NCBI GenBank assembly: GCA_036250195.1
Contig: JAVHZZ010000003.1
Span: 84,903,418-84,967,417, forward strand
Length of the DNA stretch: 64,000 nucleotides
Origin: Mixophyes australis
Lineage: Eukaryota > Chordata > Amphibia > Anura > Limnodynastidae
Reading direction: 5' to 3'
Below the pieces are notes generated by a model. That model was not told where the DNA came from and made no database searches. It saw nothing but the letters and a program-made list of their open reading frames with translations. The translations under genes were made by a program, and so were the position numbers. Each line of letters starts with the position of its first letter. Within the stretch, counting starts at the first letter, position 1. Below, in pieces: positions 55,471 to 64,000 of the stretch.

Positions 55471-58298
55471 TAGAGATGGGCGGGTCCGGTTCTCCGAGAA
55501 CCGAACCCACCCGAACTTTGGGTATCCGAGTACCGAGCTGAGCAGCTCGGTACTCTCCCGCCCGTTCCGAATCCAAATCGAGGCCGAACGTCATTGTGAC
55601 GTCGTCGGATCTCGGGGCTCGGTTCTCGCAATACTTCAACTATATAAATACACGCCTCCACAGCAATCCATCGCCATTTGACAGAGGGAGAGAGCAGGGT
55701 GTAGTCATAGGCTAATTAGAGCAGGGACAGAGAATACAATATTGTTCTTGCAATTGCTCTAACCAAAATCGCTAGTGCAGAGAGGAGGATAGAGGTTTAT
55801 TATTTTTTCTTCATATTTGGCACTCCCCAGCGCTTTTGGGGTGTCCCCCATAATTGTGCATAAATATTTCTGGCTGTCAAAAGTCATATCTGTCAGCAGT
55901 ATCTACTAAATAATTTTTAGCACTCCTCAGTGCTTTTGGGGTGTCCTCCCTAATTGTGCATTAATATTTCTGGCTGTCAAAAGTCATATCTGTCAGCAGT
56001 ATCTACTAAATAATTTTTAGCACTCCTAAGTGCTTTTGGGGTGTCCTCCCTAATTGTGCATTAATATTTCTGGCTGTCAAAAGTCATATCTGTCATGCAA
56101 AGGATGGTGGAGGGCCTATCAGGGATTAAACTGTATTTTTCATAATTTTCACTAATAATGTTTGGGTGTAATATACACCCAAAGACGAGTGCTCAATTGC
56201 TAAGAGTCATTGATGGAGAGGAAGACAAGCCTGAATTTGCAGGCAAATTGTGCTGCGTTATATAGGTAACACCCAAGGAGAAGAGCTCCATTGCTCCATT
56301 GCTAATTGTAATTGCTGAAATAGAAATAATAGGACTGGCAGTCTTGGTCTAAATCTGCAGTTACATTTTATTGTACCATAGCTCACTGCGAAACTAGAGA
56401 GGTGGCAGGGTTTAGTAATAATCTTCCTCCAACAATACTAATTCATCCCAATATCATAGAAGTCTGTGTAGTATGATGTAATTGCTGATAATGGCCTTCC
56501 AAAGGGAATGACTAGTTGATTTTAGGGCAGAGCTGTCACGATTTTTGGGCAATTCTTTTACAGCACAGTAAATATCAAAATGTTGAGCGGACTCATCTGC
56601 ATCACCACTGGGTGTCTTGGGAAATTTTTTTTACAACAAGCAGTTGCCAGAGAAACTGAAGGAGAAGACGTCCCAACAAGATGTTGATAAGTCTGGGATC
56701 CTTGCAAAGAAAATAAAGTATTTAATCTACAATTAAAATATAGTTAGCACATTTACTTTGTTTTATTGCACACTATAATTTTATGTAGCACCTTTTCAAA
56801 ATCTATTATTAAGGCAATCACTTGACTCAAGCTAACCGTGTCTGCACTTTCTTCACAGGTAACTACTTCGCTGGACTAAAGTATATTCCCCTCAAATGCT
56901 AGTCTTCTTGCAGCTGCTGCATTCTCCTACATGCTGTTGCAGAAACCAGAAATTGACCCTAATTGTTTATGGACACAAACAGCATCTCCTGCATGTCATT
57001 TTTCAAAAGTTCTGTAACACCAAGTTGATAGTGTGTGCAAAACAGGAAATGTGATGGAATTCAACCCCGCTGTAATGCTGGACCAATATTGGGGTCGTAA
57101 TCAGAAATGACATATCCTCAGGAGAGTCCAAGCAAGATTAGCCATCTTTCAATGACATCCCTTAGTTTTTGGAACAGTTTGTCAGCTGTATGCCTCTTAG
57201 TGAAGCTGCTGATACACAGAGTAGCCTACTTCTCAAAAATGTGATGTACCTGGGTACATGCTGCTGCTGTCCATGCTGGGGAAGGCGAAAGACCAACCCA
57301 GTGGGCTTTCACAGTCATATAATCTTTTGTTTGCCCAGTTACGCTTGTACACATATCTGTGGTTAAGTGTACAGTGGGTAGAATAACATTTTGTCACCCA
57401 ATAATGACATTTTTAGGAACTTTCCGTTACAGGGGAGAATAAGCTTTTCTAGTAAAATGGTATAGTGATGACATTTGCTAACAGGGACATAACACCTCAA
57501 TTAAATGTCTTAAACCAACTGTATTAATAGTGGACATTGGACACAGATCTAACGCTAGCATAGTACCCAGGGCGTCTGTGATCCGCTTTGCGACTGGGTG
57601 AGAGGTTTCATTCTTGCTTCCTCTTGCAGAGGATTGTTTACTTGCCAATTGTTGGGGGGGAAGATTGCAGGTGCTGGGATGTAGATGAGAGAAGGGAGGT
57701 AGATTATGCTGGAATGCTTGTTGTTAATTTTTTTTTAACCGAAGTTTCTGATTTTCCCAACAGTTTGCCAATAACTCGCTGAAAAATGACGAAACATGGA
57801 TGAGTATCCCAGATGGTTAAGGTCCCTACCTCTACTGAGTGTGGCTTTCAAAATGTTACAAATGGATAGACAACTCTTGCCAGGATTCGTGTAAAAATAA
57901 TTCCACATTTAAGAGGTGGATTTTTGGTCTTATGCCCAGGCATGACAATGGCCTTTTTGTTATCACTGGCAAGAACTGCAGCAATTTTTCTTTTCAAGTG
58001 TATGAAAATCATATTGTGACATAGGAGGTGTTCAAAATTGAATAAAAAATGACTGGAAATTAGTGTTACTGAGGTTAATAATAATGTAGCTACAAAATAA
58101 TACCTAAATTATGTTATTTTAGCACCAATAAATGTAATTTTTATAACAAATTGCAAAACAAAACCAAACAAAACCAAAACCAAAACCAAAACACGCAATG
58201 GCGGTTTTGCAAAACCAAAACCAAAACCAAAACACGACGGTAATCCAGATCCAAAACCGAATCCAAAACCAAAACACGGAGGTCAGTGACCATCTCTA
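55471..58298 (-). mobile_element. BED-finger hAT transposon (hAT copy B)
   Basis: Ends TAGAGATGGGCGGGTCCGGT (55471) and CAGTGACCATCTCTA (58298) with a perfect 8-bp target duplication GTCTATAT (55463-55470 and 58299-58306). 2,828 bp. The low end has TTCTCCGAGAACCGAACC and ~100-bp tandem repeats. The high end has repeated AAAACCAAAACC. Transposase remnants run on the minus strand from about 58,000 to 56,570, without the MITE and L2 insertions of copy A, but with stops and gaps. Confidence 0.9.
55821..56098. repeat. 100-bp tandem repeat in hAT copy B, 2.8 units
   Basis: Units begin CACTCC at 55821, 55921 and 56021, each with TGCTTTTGGGGTGTCC, TAATTGTGCAT and TTCTGGCTGTCAAAAGTCAT. The third unit is cut short. 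The first has diverged most. Confidence 0.9.
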
Positions 58299-58306
58299 GT
58301 CTATAT

Positions 58307-59235
58307 ATCAAATTCTTATGAAAAATATGGTATTATTAATACAGGCTGTGTACATATTTAAATACAAAAAAGTTTTTTTGGCATCAGGGTTCAACTTCAC
58401 CATATTAGACTGCCTTTCTTTAGTAAGGTCTGATAATGGAATGAATTGCCGATATTACCCCGTGATCCCCTTAAAGGCATCTCACCTGTTTTTTATACAC
58501 AGAACAGGCACAGTTTTGGAGAGGCTCAATTGTATTCAATTGGGGCTTAACCAAACCTCTACCCATGGTGAACCCCAGGTAGTTAACCTCCTCCCTTGTA
58601 AGTAACATTTGTTTGGGTTGGCTGTTAGCCCTGTCTTTCTGTCCAACACCACATAAACTCTACCTAAGTGAGATTGAAGAGAACCTTACAGAGCTCTGAG
58701 GAACTTCTCCAACTGTCAGTAATAAATTTGGCAATAATCGCAGTTTCTCTCATCATTGTATTCAACCTTCTTTAGTATGCTTTTTAAGGACCTTAAACAC
58801 ATTTTCTTAATTTATTCTAGACATAAAGAGGGTACTTTGGTCAGTCAGGATTTTTATTTACGCATTCCCACAATGCTAAAGACATGCACCAGCTCTCTAG
58901 TTATCGTATTGGTTAAGATATTGCGCAAAGGGATGGCCTCGGTATACTGGGTAGCATAATCCATTATCACTAGGATATACTTTAACAAGGGCCCAACAAG
59001 ATCCATGACTACCCTGTCATACGAGACTTCTATAATAGTCATTGGCATAAGTGGGCTCCTGAAATGGGGTCTGGGGGAATGATACTGGCACTCGGAACAG
59101 AAAGAACAATATTCCAACACCTCTTTTTGAACTCTTAGCCAAAAGAACCGCTGTTAAAATCCTCTCAGTGGTCTTTTCTGCCTCTAAATGTCTTACTGTG
59201 ACTTATCCATGTGCTAGGTCTAATACCGTTATCTT
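58307..59235 (-). pseudogene. Gypsy integrase followed by reverse transcriptase fragment
   Basis: The integrase part begins with an H2C2-like zinc region (LDLAHG, EAEKTTERI, then EVLEYCSFCSECQ), followed by DRVVMDLVGPL and LVIMDYATQYTEAIPLRN (core Asp residues, 59,020-58,900), ILTDQSTLFMSR and EVPQSSVRFS. Near 58,665 it switches without a gap to RT sequence GLTANPNKCYL, LTREEVNYLGFTMGRGLVKP, then KKQVRCL and YRQFIP before hAT B. Frameshifts are frequent. Confidence 0.75.
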
Positions 59236-59349
59236 ATATGACTGGGAAACCACCAGGGGGTAAATGTATCATACCCCGGTTTTGTCAACTCCCGCGAGTT
59301 CGGCGTTTTCGCAGCTTAAATTTAAAGCGGCGCTGCTCTGTAAAGGGAA
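59236..59349. repeat. single-ended MITE-like fragment
   Basis: Starts GGGGGTAAATGTATCATACC at about 59,259 and contains GCGAGTTCGGCGTTTTCGC. The start resembles that of several Harbinger-type MITEs in amphibian genomes, but no opposite end was found. It separates the protease and integrase parts of the Gypsy remnant. Confidence 0.4.
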
Positions 59350-59640
59350 GTTTCCCTCTCTCTATTATAACATCTTGCACCAAGAAAGAGACCCATCCGA
59401 CCTTAACAACAGAAGAACCAAGAGGTCTTAATATTCACCTCAGTAGTGACATAATGCCAGGTGTCACCATGTATACAAGTTACACCAACAGTTGTTCACT
59501 GGAATTTTGATAAGTTTACTAACCCACTTTCTCAAGGGTAATTAAACTTCCTGAGTCTAACAATGCCTCTATCCAGTTGCTCTCCATAGAAATTACAAAC
59601 ATTTGTTTTTCTGAGGTAAAACAGTAACAATATGAGGTCA
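59350..59640 (-). pseudogene. Gypsy protease-like fragment
   Basis: Reads ISMESNWIEALLDSGSLITL, with the DSGS active-site motif, then after a frame change TCIHGDTWHYVTTEVNIKTS and FLGARCYN. The pattern matches Gypsy retropepsin regions. Stops interrupt it. Confidence 0.65.
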
Positions 59641-61254
59641 TTAGGTGGATAGAGTCATCAGTAGATATATAGACAAGTAGATATCCAATTTTCCAGAGTA
59701 TTCATCGGTTGCCAAGAGCATGGCTTTCATTACCTTGCCGCCATATAAATAAATGAGCATGCTGAGAGATGAAGGTGGCCTGCACCATACTACGAAAATT
59801 CAAAGATTAGGCACACAATACATTGCCAGATTATTCATCGTTTGCTAAGAGCATGGCTTTCATTACCTTGTGTTACTTATGTTCTGTCCCATATTGCTGC
59901 CTTTCTGAATCAAACCAGGGGACTCGTATATATTGATGGGAATGGAGGGCTAAAACCATTCCTCCTAGTGGAAACTTCATCCAATCCCGAGGTATAGGGG
60001 ATTGCCCGAGACTTGCAGCAGAGGTGGTCCCCACGACCCATGTATATAAATATGGACTGTATTTAAATAATATGCATATGTTCTATTTGTGATGTGTAAG
60101 GAATATGTAAAAGAGACAGTTCAAATTGGCCAATAGTTGCCCATCCCACACATGTAAGTATGTTTAATACTTACATTGATGCAGATTTGGTTACCCAAAG
60201 CATGTTTTGACAATGCACTTGAAAGTCCACTTTCTGAGCAATTAACAGGACAGATTTTGCACTTGCAAAGAATACAGGTATAGATGGAGATATGATGGAT
60301 GATGATTTATGCTATGTGATGGATTTAGAGAACCGTAAAGTACGGTTAATTATTTTTTTAATTGAATCGAAAAATCTTACGAAATCCTTCATTACAAAAT
60401 CCTTCATTAAGATAACAGTGGACAACTACAGACAGCGGCATTAGTAGATACTTAAAGAATGATGAGAGGGTACAATGTTAAATGGTGGAATTAAAGATGG
60501 CATTGTCCTTGGAGTGACAGCAACCAAGATGCTACCACTTGTGCGGCAGAGGCGTGCACCGTTGCCCATGGAGATAATGGGGCCAGCGGTTTGGCAGATG
60601 CAGAGGGTCGGAACTAGCGAGCTGCAGGCCCTGGTTCCCTCATCCCCTCCTCCCAGCTTCCCTGCACCAGGGTCCACAGCTTGCTCATAAAGGATCATAA
60701 GGGATTATATCCAGGGATCAGTGGTGTAATAGCAATCTGATCTTCCACTGTTTGGTTTTGCTATTAGTTGTTAGCTGACTCACTTTGCTCTCTCCACCAT
60801 TTTTGTTTAATTAAAAACTGTGACCTTTTGCCAAATGTACATTGGTGTCTGTGTGGTTATTTATTACAATAATTATTAATAACAATAATCAATTACAGTA
60901 ATAGTAAGTCTGAATATGCAAAGGAGGTTTGGGTGCAATGAAAGGGAGATATCAACACTATTCAGTTTATTATTTTTTTAATTAAATCAGAGAAAGCAAA
61001 TGCAATGATGGCAGTTACAAATGGATGAAAGTTACAAAATCCTTCATTAAGATAGCTCGCTGCAGACTTTGGCCAAAATTGGTGAAATTTTGTGCCGTTG
61101 GGAAGAGATCATTAAAAAATAGCCTGGAAATGACTTGAAATGATTGTTAATGCTATACATAGTAATATAAGAGCAAAAACAGCTCAAAACTACATTATTT
61201 TACCTATTTTTCACAATTTTACATTAAATTAAATACAGATCCAAAACCGATACT
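59641..61254. other. no gene; short direct repeats and a possible distant hAT fragment
   Basis: A ~42-base segment (GCCAAGAGCATGGCTTTCAT core) occurs at about 59,695 and 59,830. From about 60,300 to 61,250, ACAAAATCCTTCATTAAGAT occurs twice and GATGGCATTGTCCTTGG resembles part of hAT copy C (18,997-19,013). The stretch ends in ATACAGATCCAAAACCGATA, like the hAT right end, so it may be a relative of the hAT family. No terminal repeats could be paired. Confidence 0.35.
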
Positions 61255-61255
61255 G

Positions 61256-61294
<39 letters not shown>

Positions 61295-61295
61295 G
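61255..61295 (+). repeat. (AC)n(AT)n microsatellite
   Basis: About 15 AC units followed by a short AT run. Confidence 0.95.
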
Positions 61296-62078
61296 CAAAA
61301 TTCCAAGGGGTGTCGGGGGACCGTCAGTCAAAGTCACTGCTGTGACTGAAAGTATAATACACAATTCAACATTCATATGCACAGTTAAGCACTAATTATT
61401 TTTAATTAAAGACACATATATGTTAAACTCTGCAGTATCATAAGCGCTACTATAACTTCTGGGAAAAACATGAGTTTGGTATACTGTATATTGTCACAAG
61501 ATCGGGTAAGGGGTAACATTTCCTGGGGTCAGATGACTGCACTTTGCACGCATCAGCAAAATATATCACATCAGTTCAGTGTTGTGGTTCAAAAAGCCTC
61601 AGCTAGCTTTTTTCACCAGCATCAAAATATACAACACATAAACCAAATTCCTAGCCTGTATAGCTTCTAACTAATACATAGGAACATCCTATCTCAAGTG
61701 AAGGGCCCACACACACAAAATATCAGCACTTACTGGTCACAATTTGCAGTCTATCTACAGCCATCTGGCCTGCTCCCCAGGTGGTGTGAGAGTGAGGAAA
61801 CTGCTTAGCAGCTTTTTATCAGCACCTTGCAGGTGGAACAACTGACCAGCCAGCTCTCTGGAAGACCTAAAATGGGCCTGATGAATGGAGCCCGTCCTTT
61901 CTCTCCTTTCATAACCCAGGGACCATTATACCGACTTCTCCTACAGCTGAAAACACTATTTAGGATGCTTCTCCAGAAATAACAACAAACAATTTCCCCG
62001 GAATTTTAAAGCTCATCAGACAGAGCCTGGGACATACAGTATATCTTTGACACTTACTAGTTTCTTTGTGCGTCTGTC

Positions 62079-62080
<2 letters not shown>
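61296..62080. other. no recognisable feature
   Basis: Unique-looking DNA. Confidence 0.45.

Positions 62081-62082
<2 letters not shown>

Positions 62083-62124
<42 letters not shown>
62083..62124. repeat. (AT)n microsatellite
   Basis: About 20 uninterrupted AT units. Confidence 0.95.
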
Positions 62125-62127
<3 letters not shown>

Positions 62128-63270
62128 TTAGCAAAGCCACGACCATTAGAATGAGAGAATGAGAGAATGAGAGAAGGGCATGGAGGAAGCATGGCGATAT
62201 GACATTATAGAATATGGAGTAAAAAAACATTCCTAAAATGAGTTAGGGCAAAATTTCCATTCTTCCTCTATTGTAGAATACCACAATATGCTAAAATGTA
62301 TTAAGAACTACTGTCAACTGTGTCTAATACATGCAAAGCACCCACATTAAGACTCATGAAATCACAACTATTTATGCACAAAGCACTAACGCTTGTATTA
62401 TGTATGTATTATGCTGAAAAATGTGTAAGAAATATCTATATATATATGCCAACCATTGTTATGAACTTGTTATGAATATGTGCCCCAGTTTTCACAGGAT
62501 CCTCGTATTTTGTACCTCTCCAAACCTGTAGCTGTAGCATTAATAAATATATTTATTAATGGGACATTTTTTATTGCACTTATCTCTTACAATGTGGCTT
62601 AGGGTAACATTTCTTGATGTACAAACATCATGTCACAGTGATGCCCCAGTCTTCTGTTTAAAAAATATGACAGTCCTAATAATGGGGCTACAGAGTAATT
62701 TATCTCTGAGAAATAAATAATGTGGTCTGACTTTATAACACTTATTTCAATATACTTCAATATTTTTTATGGACAGGTTGACTGTGTATTTCACCAGTTA
62801 ATAAATATATTTAATCTGGACCTTGCTGCGAGATTTGGATGTTCCGCAGATCAATATATTTTACTATTGCAGTACAGGCCTAGAGTGAATGTAACTGAAA
62901 GTAATAGTGTACTATGAATCTGCATCTTCGATCACACAGTAGAGATAAATGTGGATCAATTGATTCGCAGGTGCTCTTGGCAATTTCAGTTGACGTTATC
63001 CTTCTTTACAGCAAAAAAATAGTAAGAGACGTGTATCTTTAAAAGCCACTGCAGTTCACTGTTTAGAGGAGCTGTACCTTAATTTACAGTACAAGAGCAA
63101 ACAGGCATGGTTGTGGTGGTTGCACTGTACATGTCTCACAATTTACTGTATTATCAATACTGATGTTAAACAGGGCAATGTTTCAAGCACCACGTAAATA
63201 AAGAATTGCTATTTTTTTGTCACAAAACATTTGTGTAATGGGAGATGCCATATTGATGCAAGGGGGCGTA
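62125..63270. other. no recognisable feature
   Basis: AT-rich unique-looking DNA, with a short GAGAATGA triplication at about 62,151-62,175. Confidence 0.45.
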
Positions 63271-63284
63271 GTGCAGGCATTGCA

Positions 63285-63440
63285 TCACTATGGCCCCGCC
63301 CCCTGCTATGAAAGTCCAAAAGTCACGGCATTATATAGCAGGGGCGGGGCTTGATGATCCAGTAGGGTGACTACTCTTCCGGGAGTCCGAAAATTCGGGA
63401 ACCTCCCGGAAATACCGGGAGAGTAGGCAAGTATGGTTAA
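63285..63440. repeat. GC-rich foldback repeat
   Basis: GGCCCCGCCCCCTGCTAT (from about 63,292) pairs with ATAGCAGGGGCGGGGC about 40 bases later. The right part repeats TTCCGGGAG, CTCCCGGAA and ACCGGGAG. It resembles the middle of the MITE at 25,202 (GGCGGGGCTTCG, GGCCCCGCC). Family unknown. Confidence 0.6.
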
Positions 63441-63627
63441 TCATGGAAGTGAATTATGGTGGCCATAGCTGTGAAAGAAGCCCAGATGTAAAATAGTGAA
63501 AATGAGTAATGCTGTAGCTAAATACAGCAGTATGTCCTTGACTTTAACCTTTGGAAGAAATGTAGAAACACAGTCATACCAGACTTTCAAGGTTATTTAC
63601 GTCAGGACCCAGCACTCTTTGGTGATG

Positions 63628-63772
63628 CTTAGATTGTAAGCTTGCGAGCAGGGCCTTCTCACCTCTTTGTCTGTTTTACCCAGTTTGTTTATTAGTTTAT
63701 TATGTTTGTCCCCAATTGTAAAGCGCTACGGAATATGTTGGCGCTATATAAATAAATGATGATGATGATGAT
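63628..63772 (+). repeat. L2-type LINE/SINE 3' tail
   Basis: GATTGTAAGCTTGCGAGCAG, AATTGTAAAGCGCTACGGAA, GGCGCTATATAAATAAA and (TGA)n. The clearest example in the window of the tail also present at 28,850 and 1-296. Confidence 0.8.
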
Positions 63773-64000
63773 GCTATGTGCCTTATTTGTGCATGTGTGT
63801 CATATTGAAGACAAATCCAAGATATCAGCATTTGCAGAAGAACAGGTTTAAACTGGCTATTTGGAGCAGCGGGACATAGTAAGGCTGCTCCTTAGTCAGT
63901 ACGGAGTAGGCGCACTAGTGCTCATAGCTTGTGGAGCTGTGAATAAAGGAGATTTCATTTTGTGGAGCGTGATTATTAAAATGAGATATAGAGGTGAAAA
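63773..64000. other. no recognisable feature
   Basis: Window end, with no structure recognised. Confidence 0.4.

Larger units (their letters stand above)
55195..59640 (-). mobile_element. Ty3/Gypsy retrotransposon remnants, scrambled, split by hAT B
   Basis: Minus-strand order: protease-like (59,640-59,350), integrase (59,235-58,690), reverse transcriptase thumb region (58,660-58,307) and RNase H (55,462-55,195). The normal order is protease, RT, RNase H, integrase, so the integrase piece is out of place and at least two partial copies or a rearrangement are involved. No LTRs recognised. Confidence 0.75.

Noticed and set aside
1..64000. A new defence, secretion or biosynthetic gene system
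   Set aside because: No clustered host-type or bacterial-type genes are present. All recognisable coding belongs to known transposable element superfamilies.
1..64000. tRNA or rRNA genes
   Set aside because: No tRNA A/B box with cloverleaf context and no rRNA-like stretch was seen by eye. A covariance-model scan would be decisive.

Overview
The window reads as intergenic or deep-intronic DNA from a large, repeat-rich vertebrate genome, most likely an amphibian and probably a frog or toad. This rests on the combination of L2 LINEs with the GCGCTATATAAATAAA-(TGA)n tail, PIF/Harbinger elements with Myb/SANT or MADF partner genes, BED-finger hAT elements, Tc1-like elements, and Copia, Gypsy and Penelope remnants. 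I see no rRNA, tRNA or CRISPR, and no host gene I can name. Nearly everything recognisable is a transposable element, and most of it is broken.

Layout. 1-2.3 kb: L2-tailed SINE and a decayed hAT (copy D). 2.8-3.4 kb: two exon-like minus-strand pieces of unknown origin. 3.5-7.7 kb: a complete-looking Harbinger element (Harbinger-1). It has terminal and subterminal repeats, a two-exon Myb/SANT gene with two frameshifts, and a three-exon DDE transposase whose reading frame appears intact. 8.1-13.1 kb: a second Harbinger (Harbinger-2) whose MADF gene and transposase gene run on opposite strands and appear interdigitated, each with an exon inside the other's intron. Two hAT-type elements have inserted in it, one carrying a ~0.95 kb minisatellite. 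14.3-17.9 kb: a Tc1 fragment broken by a small insertion, and a nearly complete Tc1-like element. 17.9-22.6 kb: a deleted Copia element hit by a hAT (copy C, perfect 8-bp target duplication) and by a foldback MITE. 23.7-36 kb: mostly unrecognised DNA with several MITEs, one possible TATA promoter and a poly-G run. 36.3-41 kb: two possible solo LTRs and a 30-bp minisatellite. 41.3-45.1 kb: a minus-strand L2 LINE preceded by a second L2 3' end. 46.6-51.5 kb: hAT copy A, containing a MITE that itself contains a 5'-truncated Penelope-like element, plus an L2 3' fragment. 54.4-59.6 kb: LINE tail, MITE, and a scrambled Gypsy element split by hAT copy B (perfect 8-bp duplication). 59.6-64 kb: microsatellites, a GC-rich foldback repeat and another L2 tail.

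The nesting gives a relative history. Copia, Gypsy and Harbinger-2 came first, the BED-finger hAT family spread later into the first two, and MITEs, L2 and Penelope landed in the hATs. I found no new host or defence system. The observation most likely to be novel is the interdigitated gene pair of Harbinger-2, followed by the apparently intact Harbinger-1 transposase.
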